A stretch of 46,187 nt of DNA from Pseudomonadota bacterium (GTDB taxonomy: Bacteria > Pseudomonadota > Gammaproteobacteria > Burkholderiales > Methylophilaceae), in contig JAKQIT010000143.1 in assembly GCA_029556915.1 (NCBI GenBank), positions 1 through 46,187 on the forward strand. The letters run 5' to 3'. Below the pieces are notes generated by a model, which did no database searches, was not told the DNA's origin, and saw only the letters and a program-made list of their open reading frames with translations. The stretch's first letter is position 1. Each line of letters starts with the position of its first letter. Below are positions 1 to 7,245 of the stretch, in pieces. The position numbers and the translations under genes are program-made.

Positions 1-134
1 AGGATGATAAGGTGCTACTCAGCATATTCCATCAGGGATAGAAGCGATGAGCTTCATATAAAATCCGGATGTATGGCTGCAATCTTTACCAACTCAAAAT
101 CATCAAATGAAAGCTTGGCAAACTGTGGGCGTCC

Positions 135-980
135 ATGTATGCTAAAAAGGAATTCAACAATGACCCGCAAGGCAACCTTGCGCGCGCTAAAGACCACTTT
201 GCTGCGGGTGAAACCACCCAAACGGCCGATGATATGGGTAAATACAGCGTGGAAGATGTGAAGCAATGGTTGGATAAACACATCCAAACAGAAATGCATA
301 AAAATGACGGAAAATATGCTTTTTATGATGCACCGACCGGTGAAAAACTTGCACTGACTTACGAAAAAATTGATTTTATGCGGACGTTGCATGGATACGG
401 ATTTTTCCCGGAAGTGGTATTTAATCACGCGCAAGATAAAGACAAAAAATACCTGATAGATTTTTGGATAAAACCGAAAAATGGGGAATTGAGTTTATAC
501 GATGTCCGCATTTATAAGGCTCCGAAAAAGCAAGACGGTAAATGGGCGTTGGTCAAACGTCAACCTAAGCCATGGTGGTGGATTCCTGCCTCGGAACACC
601 CAGGTGAAAGTGAACAAAAACGTAGTTGGGAAGTGATTTCCGCCATAGAAGAGCATATTGTAGCCGAGCGTAGTCAACATGCAGGTTTATACCAACTTAA
701 AGATGATAAAACCGGTGAAAAGGTTGCACTGGAGTTTGTTGGAGTACATCAGCCAGTACGCAAGTTGAAAGATGGAAGCGGGTTTTTTGCCTGTTCTGAC
801 TTTCGTAAGCAAGGTAGCAAAGATGAATACTACGATATAGATTTTTGGTTAGATGAAAGCACCGGAAAGGTTCGGGTTAATAGTGTGCGTGTGCATAAAG
901 TGCCAGAGTTGCGTGATGGTGAATTGATACAGGTGCCACGTTATCTACATGACCCTGCTAAAACAGAGATTGTTCCTTAG
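135..980 (+). CDS. Hypothetical protein with a tandemly duplicated domain
   Basis: A 281-residue soluble protein of unknown function. Two copies of one domain of about 70 residues can be aligned by eye: roughly residues 59-130 and 185-257. Each runs through a T-G-E-K-x-A-L motif, a G-(Y/S)-G-F-F motif, an (I/Y)DFW motif and a closing V-x-(V/I)-(H/Y)-K-(V/A)-P. The linker contains a W-rich stretch (PWWWIP). There is no signal peptide on the ATG chosen; the frame is open only back to a TGA at 108, so an upstream non-ATG start could add at most eight residues. Related one-domain proteins that I recall from methylotrophs are usually exported, so the N-terminus here may have been lost. Bases 1-134 hold nothing I can support. 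The gene is followed by inverted repeats and a terminator-like hairpin. Confidence 0.7.
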   Translation: MYAKKEFNNDPQGNLARAKDHFAAGETTQTADDMGKYSVEDVKQWLDKHIQTEMHKNDGKYAFYDAPTGEKLALTYEKIDFMRTLHGYGFFPEVVFNHAQDKDKKYLIDFWIKPKNGELSLYDVRIYKAPKKQDGKWALVKRQPKPWWWIPASEHPGESEQKRSWEVISAIEEHIVAERSQHAGLYQLKDDKTGEKVALEFVGVHQPVRKLKDGSGFFACSDFRKQGSKDEYYDIDFWLDESTGKVRVNSVRVHKVPELRDGELIQVPRYLHDPAKTEIVP

Positions 981-992
981 TAATAATATTGG

Positions 993-1025
993 GAAAAATT
1001 CCTATATTTATATAGGAGAATTTTC
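993..1025. repeat. Imperfect inverted repeat downstream of the duplicated-domain gene
   Basis: The arms GAAAAATTCCTATAT and ATATAGGAGAATTTTC pair with one offset base around a short AT centre. It lies 13 bases after the stop codon. It may be a weak terminator for the upstream gene or an operator for the next one. There is no T-run after it. Confidence 0.4.
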
Positions 1026-1053
1026 ATAGCCGATAATCAACAGCAGTTCTAAT

Positions 1054-1071
1054 ATGTCGACATGTGCACAT
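1054..1071. promoter_or_regulatory. Two overlapping perfect 10-bp palindromes (candidate operator)
   Basis: ATGTCGACAT (1054-1063) and ATGTGCACAT (1062-1071) are each perfect palindromes and share the central AT. They make a tandem array of ATGT/ACAT half-sites about 110 bases before the beta-propeller gene. A transcription factor site is the simplest reading; the protein is unknown. Confidence 0.4.
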
Positions 1072-1120
1072 TTTTAAACTTGGACTGTTTTTTTAATGTA
1101 TGCAAACTCCAAAGGCTTAA

Positions 1121-1160
1121 GCTGAGCGCCCACTGGGCGTTCAGCTTTTTTTATTTTTTT
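1121..1160 (+). terminator. Intrinsic terminator hairpin, possible attenuator of the beta-propeller gene
   Basis: An 11-bp stem (1121-1131 with 1135-1145, one G-T pair) closes a three-base loop and is followed by a T-rich run to 1160. It ends only 17 bases before the start codon at 1178, leaving no room for a promoter in between. It therefore either terminates the upstream gene with the next one read by escape, or acts as an attenuator in the leader of the next gene. Confidence 0.75.
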
Positions 1161-1177
1161 ATTTACGAGAGTACGCA

Positions 1178-2140
1178 ATGAAATTTAAATTCAAAATCAT
1201 TTTAGTCAATCTAGGTTTGGTGATGTTATCTGCTTATGCCCAAGCTGAACCGCTTGCCTATGTTCCGAATGAGAAAGACGGTACAGTTTCGGTGATTGAT
1301 ACCGCAACTGACAAAGTAGTAAGGACGCTACCGAAGAAGGGCAAGTTCGGCAAGAAAATTCAGGCAGTAGCAATGGATCCGAGTGGTGAGAAGCTTTATG
1401 TCGTGGTACGCGACAAAAATGCAGTCGCCGTGGTAAATTTGAAAAGTGGTTTGCAAGAAAAGTTAGTGAAAGTTGGTGATGAACCGGAAGGCATTGATAT
1501 TTCACCTGATGGCAACACTTTGGCTGCGTGTTTGGAAGAAGAAAACGCGATTTCATTTGTAGATATTAAAACCGCCAAACTGGTACACACCGCCAAAACG
1601 CAAGGCAAGAATCCTGAGCATTGCGTATTTTCACCCGACAATAAATGGTTGCTTGCCAGTAATGAAGAAAGCGGCAATGTGGATGTGGTTGACTTAACAA
1701 CGCATCAATCCGTGCATTTAATTCAATCTACCAAGCATCCGCGCGGCATCGGCTTTAGCCCAGATGGCAAACTTGCTTACATTGCCAACGAGGCGGCAAA
1801 TTTAGTGGAAATTGTTTCAGTGGGTGATTGGAAAGTGTTGGAAAAAATCCCTGTTGGTTTGCGCTCTAACGGCGTAAAAGTCAACCAAGATGGCAGCCGT
1901 GTTTATATCAGTAATGGCGGTGATCATAACGTGATGGTGATTGACGCGCAGGCCAAAAAAGTGATTGCCACCATCCCGGTTGGTCAACGTCCTTGGAATA
2001 TGGCACTGACCCCCGATGGCAAAAAATTGTACGTTGCTAATGGCCGCAGTGGCTCGGTTTCGGTGATTGATACGGTGAAAAACGAGAAAATCACCGATAT
2101 ATCTGTAGGCAAATTCCCTTGGGGTGTGGTGATTCACTAA
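1178..2140 (+). CDS. Exported YVTN-type beta-propeller protein, PQQ-catabolism associated
   Basis: A 320-residue periplasmic seven-bladed propeller. A Sec signal peptide (MKFKFKIILVNLGLVMLSAY, cut after AQA) is followed by repeats carrying the YVxN and (V/I)xVIDTxTxKVV signatures (VSVIDTATDKVV, VDVVDLTTHQSV, VMVIDAQAKKVI, VSVIDTVKNEKI) and F/ISPDGKxxY/A turns. This is the family often found beside PQQ-dependent alcohol dehydrogenases. Its exact role is not established; a scaffold or sensor role in the periplasm is plausible. The start has a GAGAG ribosome site seven bases upstream. A terminator hairpin ends 17 bases before it, so expression probably depends on read-through or attenuation. The SoxYZ-like gene follows in the same direction. 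Confidence 0.85.
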   Translation: MKFKFKIILVNLGLVMLSAYAQAEPLAYVPNEKDGTVSVIDTATDKVVRTLPKKGKFGKKIQAVAMDPSGEKLYVVVRDKNAVAVVNLKSGLQEKLVKVGDEPEGIDISPDGNTLAACLEEENAISFVDIKTAKLVHTAKTQGKNPEHCVFSPDNKWLLASNEESGNVDVVDLTTHQSVHLIQSTKHPRGIGFSPDGKLAYIANEAANLVEIVSVGDWKVLEKIPVGLRSNGVKVNQDGSRVYISNGGDHNVMVIDAQAKKVIATIPVGQRPWNMALTPDGKKLYVANGRSGSVSVIDTVKNEKITDISVGKFPWGVVIH

Positions 2141-2153
2141 CTGAAAAGATGAC

Positions 2154-2182
2154 AAAGGCCGATAATTCGGCCTTTTTATTTT
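2154..2182 (+). terminator. Intrinsic terminator directly in front of the SoxYZ-like start codon
   Basis: AAAGGCCGA (2154-2162) pairs perfectly with TCGGCCTTT (2167-2175) around a TAAT loop, and a T-rich tail runs to 2182. The next start codon is at 2184. The hairpin covers the place where the ribosome site of that gene should be. Confidence 0.8.
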
Positions 2183-2183
2183 T

Positions 2184-2936
2184 ATGGTCAAGACACTATT
2201 CTCATTTTTTTTGTTCCTTCAAAGCAGTTTTGCTCACGCTGCCCCCATTGTAGAAAACTGGAAAGTCATTCATGAGGCATTTTTTAACGGGCGCGAAGTA
2301 CGAGAGGCAAAAGAACAAATCAGCATTCAAGCGCCCGAGCAAGCTGAAGATGCTAGCCTAGTGCCGTTTGCCTTTAAGGCAGATTTCGCGTCGCATATCA
2401 TTCAGAAAATTTACCTATTCACTGATGCTAACCCGATTTTGCATACTGCTACATTTTTTCCCGCGTCAAATACGCAGCAATTTTCAGTCTCTACGCGTAT
2501 TCGACTAGAAAAAAACAGCGTTGTTCGCGTCATTGCCGAAACTCAGGAGGGCACCCTGTGGATGGCGCAAGCGAATATCAGAACGCCCGGTGGCGGCTGT
2601 GGCGGCGGCGGATACAGTGATGAAGCGCAACTGCGTGAAAGCGCCGGTAAAATGAAATTACGCCATCAAGAAAACACGCAGTTTGCTTTTAATATCAAGC
2701 ACCCGATGCGAACCGGTTTTGAACGCACAGCGCAAGGCTATTTTGCTAAAGCTTGGTACATCAACCATCTCAGTTTCAAAAACGGCGATTTGGAGTTGCT
2801 GAAAATTGAGGTTGGCCCGGGTATTAGTGCTGACCCTTATTTTTTGTTTAGCACGCAGCAAGTTGTGCAAACGATATGGGTAGAAGCAAAAGATAACGAA
2901 GATAAAGTGTTTCAACAAAATTTCATTTTTGACTAA
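2184..2936 (+). CDS. Quinoprotein dehydrogenase-associated SoxYZ-like carrier protein
   Basis: A 250-residue exported fusion. After a signal peptide (MVKTLFSFFLFLQSSFAHA) comes a SoxY-like half that ends in a glycine-rich GGGCGGGG motif at about residues 136-143 holding the carrier cysteine. A SoxZ-like half follows (HPMRTGFER, then AWYINHLSFKNG). In sulfur oxidisers SoxY carries the substrate on this Cys and SoxZ is its partner. The fused form is associated with PQQ-dependent alcohol dehydrogenases, where its cargo is unknown. The start codon is the only ATG that yields the signal peptide, yet it has no visible ribosome site and sits one base after a terminator tail. No catalytic dehydrogenase gene is in the window; it probably lies upstream. 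Confidence 0.85.
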   Translation: MVKTLFSFFLFLQSSFAHAAPIVENWKVIHEAFFNGREVREAKEQISIQAPEQAEDASLVPFAFKADFASHIIQKIYLFTDANPILHTATFFPASNTQQFSVSTRIRLEKNSVVRVIAETQEGTLWMAQANIRTPGGGCGGGGYSDEAQLRESAGKMKLRHQENTQFAFNIKHPMRTGFERTAQGYFAKAWYINHLSFKNGDLELLKIEVGPGISADPYFLFSTQQVVQTIWVEAKDNEDKVFQQNFIFD

Positions 2937-2965
2937 AATTTTTTACTGTTTTAATTGCCATTAAA

Positions 2966-3031
2966 CCCCCGAGAAAATTTTATGCCTCTGCAAGCCGCAT
3001 GCAGACTGGCTTGGCAAGCAGGTCAAAAGAA
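2966..3031 (+). repeat. Dispersed stem-loop repeat, copy 1 (GCATGCAGACT loop type)
   Basis: The unit begins CCCCCGAGA, passes an AT stretch ending TATGCCTCTG, then CAAGCC, the loop GCATGCAGACT, the arm GGCTTGGCAAGCAGG, and ends TCAAAAGAAG. It is one of eight copies in the window and is in direct orientation with copy 2 at 4281. The two bracket an orphan gene pair. Confidence 0.8.
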
Positions 3032-3112
3032 GAGTTAAAAAAATTGCACGAATTTTATGCATGAACTTTTTGCATTTTAGACACTCATAAGCAAAACATA
3101 CGGGAGATTGCC

Positions 3113-3526
3113 ATGAAAAACACACTCTTTTCAGTTGTTCCATTTGTTTTTGCAGTTATCGTGTTCCCGGCGGTAGCGGAAGAAAAAAATCCCTTACAAG
3201 GCATCTGGGAATGGGTAAATATCAAAAATAGTTGCATGGAAACCTATATTTTTGACGCGGCAAACACTGGACATATCACCAGTGGCGAAGAGACTTCTAA
3301 CACCAGTTACACCATTACAAAAACACCTTCTGCCCAAGGTTATTACGAAGTTAACCTTAAAATCGAGAAAGATAACGGTGGAAAAGACTGCGGTGAAAGT
3401 GTAGAAGACAACACCGGCGAGACATATAAAAAATTTGTGATGTTTCACCCATCCGGTAATCAGTACGTGTCGTGCGACAAAGAAGATACATCCAGTTGTG
3501 TCGGGCCGTTTCAACGCCAACAATAA
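3113..3526 (+). CDS. Hypothetical small exported cysteine-containing protein
   Basis: A 137-residue protein that I do not recognise. A clear signal peptide (MKNTLFSVVPFVFAVIVFPA, cut after VAEE or VA) is followed by a short, mostly polar domain. Four cysteines in the mature part (NSCMET, GKDCGES, YVSCDKE, SSCVGPF) could form two disulfides in the periplasm. The ribosome site is GGGAG, seven bases before the ATG. It is followed after 11 bases by another exported orphan, so the two are probably co-transcribed. Both lie between direct copies of the dispersed repeat. Confidence 0.7.
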   Translation: MKNTLFSVVPFVFAVIVFPAVAEEKNPLQGIWEWVNIKNSCMETYIFDAANTGHITSGEETSNTSYTITKTPSAQGYYEVNLKIEKDNGGKDCGESVEDNTGETYKKFVMFHPSGNQYVSCDKEDTSSCVGPFQRQQ

Positions 3527-3537
3527 AGATAGCCAAC

Positions 3538-4242
3538 ATGCGCTTATTCTGGGTGCGCAATTTAATACTCGCTAGCATTAGTGCCTGTGGGCTGCCTTTG
3601 CAAGCCGATGAGGCAGATTTCAACATCAATCCATTAAAAACCCCCATAATTACCGAGAGAAATTGGGTATTGCCCGAGTTTAACCAGCAACTCAACCAAT
3701 TTTTTGCTTGGTTACCTAAAAAAATATATGTGGATGAAGAGCCGGAACAACATTCCATCACGGATTTTTCTTGGGTTCAGAAAAATAATTATCAGTTAGG
3801 CTTTACCGACAAGATATTGATTCGCGGCATGGTGCTATCTACACGCGAATATCACGATGACAACAAATCTGACATTGCGCCGATGGATATTGTGATTGGT
3901 TGGAAAAAGATGTCCGACCCCGATGTGGTAAGCAAAGTGTATATCATGCAAAACAGACGATTTTATTTCTGGAAGGTCAATGAATTTCCTATTTCGCGCG
4001 GTGAAATCGAAGGTTACAGTACTAACTTGCATATCGTGCCGGACAATGAGCAAATAGCAAGCCGCCTAAAAAATATGCGAGTCGGCGACATCGTAAGCTT
4101 GGAAGGTTACCTTACCGATGTGAAGGACGAGGACGAACGTATTTGGGTAACTTCGCGCGTGCGAAACGATAGCGGCGATGGCGCGTGCGAGATTGTGTTG
4201 GTGAAAAATTTCAGCATCATTGACCGCTTAAAACCTAACTGA
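3538..4242 (+). CDS. Hypothetical exported protein
   Basis: A 234-residue protein of unknown function. I chose the ATG at 3538 because it gives a signal peptide (MRLFWVRNLILASISACGLP, cut near LQADEA) and does not overlap the preceding gene. A longer frame from 3472 would put about 22 basic residues in front of the signal. The SACG stretch could also be read as a weak lipobox. The body is rich in aromatic and charged residues (WVQKNNYQLGFTDKILIRG, RRFYFWKVNEFPISRGEIEG). Near residue 185 the phrase MRVGDIVSLEGYLTDV resembles OB-fold-like segments in other exported proteins; that is a guess. No catalytic motif is seen. Confidence 0.65.
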   Translation: MRLFWVRNLILASISACGLPLQADEADFNINPLKTPIITERNWVLPEFNQQLNQFFAWLPKKIYVDEEPEQHSITDFSWVQKNNYQLGFTDKILIRGMVLSTREYHDDNKSDIAPMDIVIGWKKMSDPDVVSKVYIMQNRRFYFWKVNEFPISRGEIEGYSTNLHIVPDNEQIASRLKNMRVGDIVSLEGYLTDVKDEDERIWVTSRVRNDSGDGACEIVLVKNFSIIDRLKPN

Positions 4243-4280
4243 AAATTGCGGCAGTTTTAGGCCAATTTCTCGCTAAAATT

Positions 4281-4346
4281 CGCCCGAGAGATTTTGATGC
4301 CTCTGCGAGCTCCATGCAGACTGGCTTAGCGGGCAGGTGAAAAGAT
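4281..4346 (+). repeat. Dispersed stem-loop repeat, copy 2 (GCAGACT loop type)
   Basis: The unit starts CGCCCGAGAGATTTTGATG, followed by CCTCTGCGAGC, a loop ending ATGCAGACT, and the arm GGCTTAGCGGGCAGG, then TGAAAAGAT. It has the same orientation as copy 1. The remaining intergenic stretch up to mxaR (to 4502) also has a short CCCGATTTCGGG palindrome and no gene that I can support. Confidence 0.75.
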
Positions 4347-4502
4347 TTGCTATGATAATATGTGCCTAAACCGTTTAAAATTTATGCGGCTTTTCTGCCA
4401 TAAATGCAGCAAATACATCCCGATTTCGGGAAAAACTCCCTATCAAAAACTAGCCGTTTTCTGGTTTACTAGTAAGTCTATTTTTACACCAAAGTGTGGC
4501 CT

Positions 4503-5528
4503 ATGGCGGCAAATAATCAACAACAATTACAAGATTGGCGCGACCGCGCAATGACCTTAGAAGCAGAACTCAACGGCATTATTTTAGGCTTGCAACCAGC
4601 AATTCGCAGCTTGCTCATCGCCATTTTTGCGCGCGGCCATGTGTTGCTTGAAGGTAATGTGGGTGTTGGTAAAACGACGCTGCTACGGGCGGCAACGCGC
4701 GGTATCGGCGGTGGTTATCAGCGCATTGAAGGCACCATTGATTTAATGCCGCAAGATTTAATTTACCACACGTATATTGATTCTGAGGGCAAACCCAAAG
4801 TTGACCCCGGCCCATTGCTGATGCACGGCGAAGATTTGTCCGTTTTCTTTTTTAACGAAGTCAATCGTGCGCGCCCGCAAGTGCATTCGCTATTGTTGCG
4901 GGTGATGGCAGAGCGCAGCATTACCGCATTTAACCGTGAATATCGCTTTCCATATTTGCAAGTGTTTGCCGACCGCAACGCGGTGGAAAAAGAAGAAACT
5001 TTTGAGTTGCCAGGCGCGGCGCGTGACCGTTTTTTGATGGAAATTGAAGTAGCACCGGTGGAAGATAGTGCCGTGCATAAAGCCTTGACCTTTGAAACGC
5101 GCTTTCATGACACCGATAAACTGATTGCCCAAATTACGCCAGACCGTTTGCACCATAAAGCATTGACCGAATTTGCGCCGCAGATTCAAGATTCGGTGCA
5201 GGCCAATGTAGCGGTGCAAGATTTTGTCGAACATATTCGCAAAGCCACACATCGCCCGCAAGATTACGGCATTCAATTGCCCGATGTAGAAATGGACGAA
5301 CTGATGCTGGCCGGCATGGGGCCGCGTGGTAGCAGTATGCTGGTGCGTGCGGCTAAAGTAGCGGCTTGGCTGGATGGGCGCGATTATTTGGCTCCTCAAG
5401 ATATTGCCGCTGTGCTACATGAAGTGGTGGCGCACCGTTTGTTCTTCACACCGATTTATGAATTACAACGTGGCTGGCTGGCGCGAGCGTTCACCCAAGC
5501 GGTGCTGCAACACGTGCCAACGCCTTAA
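4503..5528 (+). CDS. mxaR: MxaR, MoxR-type AAA+ ATPase for methanol dehydrogenase maturation
   Basis: A 341-residue MoxR-family AAA+ ATPase. In the mxa system it is thought to work with the VWA proteins MxaS, MxaC and MxaL to activate methanol dehydrogenase, including its Ca2+. Walker A is GNVGVGKTT (about 51-59), Walker B with the MoxR-typical FFNEVNRARPQ is near 118, and the sensor/arginine-finger segment GAARDRFLMEIEV is near 171. The C-terminal lid runs to the end. I chose the ATG at 4503; a GTG at 4494 in frame is possible, and neither has a strong ribosome site. It leads the mxaRSACKL run, with three bases to mxaS. Confidence 0.93.
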   Translation: MAANNQQQLQDWRDRAMTLEAELNGIILGLQPAIRSLLIAIFARGHVLLEGNVGVGKTTLLRAATRGIGGGYQRIEGTIDLMPQDLIYHTYIDSEGKPKVDPGPLLMHGEDLSVFFFNEVNRARPQVHSLLLRVMAERSITAFNREYRFPYLQVFADRNAVEKEETFELPGAARDRFLMEIEVAPVEDSAVHKALTFETRFHDTDKLIAQITPDRLHHKALTEFAPQIQDSVQANVAVQDFVEHIRKATHRPQDYGIQLPDVEMDELMLAGMGPRGSSMLVRAAKVAAWLDGRDYLAPQDIAAVLHEVVAHRLFFTPIYELQRGWLARAFTQAVLQHVPTP

Positions 5529-5531
5529 GCG

Positions 5532-6380
5532 ATGCAGTCTTTGATTCACTATCGTATCCGCTGGAAGCCTGCCGGTAATCAGCCGGGCAGCAAACGCGGA
5601 CAATCAGCTGGTATGGGTGACCAACTACGCGCCTTAGTGCTGTTGCGCGATCATCCCGACCCGCGTCGGCTGGATTTGCGTACCAGCTTGCGCGATCCGT
5701 TTGAGCGGCTGTGGGTACGTGATTTTTATCTTAATACTGCGCTGAATGTCATTGTGCTGGTGGACGCATCTGCCTCAATGGCATATGTCGGTCGATCAAA
5801 CCGCATGGCGGTGGCACAAGACATTAGCGCACAACTGGCACTTTCTGCTTACCGTTCTGGTGATGCCTTTGGTGTGTATTTAGCCAACCAAAATATTCTA
5901 AAAAATGGTGTATTGCCGCCGCGCATGAACCGCTCGGCGTACTGGTGGGTGAAGCAACATTTTGCGCAAATTGCGCCCAGTGGTGAAAATGCCGATGGCT
6001 TGCTACAAGTGGCAGCGCAGCTTTCCAAACGACGTAGCTTAGTGTTTGTGGTGTCGGATTTTCGCTGGGAGGCCGGCAAACTTAAAGCCTTGCTTAAGAC
6101 CTTGCGTCATCACGATGTGGTGCCGTTGGTGCTACGTGACCCGGCCGAATACGATGCCATGCCGACAAGCGGCATTGCCACCTTGCAAGATGCCGAAACT
6201 GGGGCTACACGCTTTGTATGGATGCGTAACGGGCTCATTGAAAAAGTGCGAAATGCACGGCTAGCGCATTGGGGGCAAATTGACGCGACTTGCCGCACAT
6301 ACGGTTGCAAACCGCTGTTGGTACATGGCGAATTTGAAAATGCGCAACTCACACGCTATTTTATGGAGCGCATGGCATGA
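5532..6380 (+). CDS. mxaS: MxaS, DUF58/VWA-like methanol dehydrogenase maturation protein
   Basis: A 282-residue cytoplasmic protein of the DUF58 type that commonly pairs with MoxR ATPases. The N-terminal part carries the GMGDQLRALVLLRDHPDPRR segment, then a VWA-like core whose metal site DASAS (from VLVDASASMAY, about residues 76-86) is intact. A second acidic strand, VFVVSDFRW, is near residue 172. No signal peptide or TM helix is seen. It begins three bases after mxaR stops and overlaps mxaA by ATGA, so it is translationally coupled. By family knowledge it is the MoxR partner and probably passes conformational work to MxaA and MxaC at the membrane. Confidence 0.92.
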   Translation: MQSLIHYRIRWKPAGNQPGSKRGQSAGMGDQLRALVLLRDHPDPRRLDLRTSLRDPFERLWVRDFYLNTALNVIVLVDASASMAYVGRSNRMAVAQDISAQLALSAYRSGDAFGVYLANQNILKNGVLPPRMNRSAYWWVKQHFAQIAPSGENADGLLQVAAQLSKRRSLVFVVSDFRWEAGKLKALLKTLRHHDVVPLVLRDPAEYDAMPTSGIATLQDAETGATRFVWMRNGLIEKVRNARLAHWGQIDATCRTYGCKPLLVHGEFENAQLTRYFMERMA

Positions 6381-7234
6381 TGCGATGGCTCTTTTTTGTA
6401 CTACTATTTTTTTGTCAGCTTGCATGGGCAAACTTGCCAGTTAAAGTGAGTATGCGCGATAGTGGCTATACGCTTGGAGACACCTTGCATATGCGAGTGG
6501 AAGTTCCACTCCCAAATGCACAAATTGATATGGAAAGCCTGCCATTGGAAGGTCGTGCGGCTTCTTGGCTGGATTTGCAAACCTTAAAAGTGAGCGAGCA
6601 ACACGGTAAAACCGTGCTGGATTTAACGTGGCAGTTATTTGGCACAGTGGAATTTACTCAACCAATCAAATTACCAGAAATTGCCATTAAAACCGTGGGC
6701 AAAAATCCACAAACGATTCAGATTCCAGCACAAACATTTTATTATTCTGCAGTATTGCCTAGAACTATAGAAAATGAACAGCCGCGCCCTAATTTGCCGC
6801 CGTTGCATCTTGACGAAGTCACACCAAAAACTTGGGCGATTATTTTTGCAGCCCTTGCTCTGTTAACGGGTTTAACATGGGCTTGGGTGCTGGATAAGTT
6901 ACCAATTTTGCCGTTTCAACCCGGTCCGCTTACACGCTTATCACGTCAATTTAAGCTAGAAAATGCGCAAGTTTTAAGCCAGCAGGAATTACAACAAGTA
7001 CACCACGCGCTAAATCTTGCTGCAGGGCAAAGTTTGTATCCCCAAACCTTGGGCAAATTGTTTGAAACTGCACCGTATTTACAAAGCGAGCAAGTGAAAA
7101 TTCGCGACTTTTTCGCAGCCTCTTGGCAGGGTACATATAGCGGGATTACGCGAAATATTTCTGCCGGATCAGTACAAGATTGGCTTAAACGTGCTGCGTT
7201 GGCAGAACGCATGGCGCGTAAAACCAAACGATAG
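6377..7234 (+). CDS. mxaA: MxaA, membrane-anchored methanol dehydrogenase maturation protein
   Basis: A 285-residue protein needed, in studied methylotrophs, for calcium insertion into methanol dehydrogenase. The signal peptide MMRWLFFVLLFFCQLAWA leads a periplasmic beta domain of about 125 residues. A single TM helix follows (AIIFAALALLTGLTWAWVL, about 153-171), then a cytoplasmic tail of about 110 residues that includes SQQELQQVHHALNLAAG. The start overlaps the mxaS stop as ATGA. The topology would let it link the periplasmic enzyme with cytoplasmic MxaR and MxaS. Assignment rests on position as well as on shape, since the family is poorly conserved. Confidence 0.88.
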   Translation: MMRWLFFVLLFFCQLAWANLPVKVSMRDSGYTLGDTLHMRVEVPLPNAQIDMESLPLEGRAASWLDLQTLKVSEQHGKTVLDLTWQLFGTVEFTQPIKLPEIAIKTVGKNPQTIQIPAQTFYYSAVLPRTIENEQPRPNLPPLHLDEVTPKTWAIIFAALALLTGLTWAWVLDKLPILPFQPGPLTRLSRQFKLENAQVLSQQELQQVHHALNLAAGQSLYPQTLGKLFETAPYLQSEQVKIRDFFAASWQGTYSGITRNISAGSVQDWLKRAALAERMARKTKR

Positions 7235-7245
7235 GGCAGGGTGAG

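Noticed and set aside
1-434. Open frames on both strands at the window start, including a minus-strand frame ending at 54
   Set aside because: They overlap the better-supported 135-980 gene, have no recognisable domain and read like low-complexity shadow translation.
3472-3537. An upstream extension of the 3538-4242 gene beginning at 3472
   Set aside because: It would overlap the preceding gene and put 22 basic residues before an otherwise normal signal peptide.
4360-4554. A 64-residue frame between repeat copy 2 and mxaR
   Set aside because: It overlaps the mxaR start, has no ribosome site and shows no domain.
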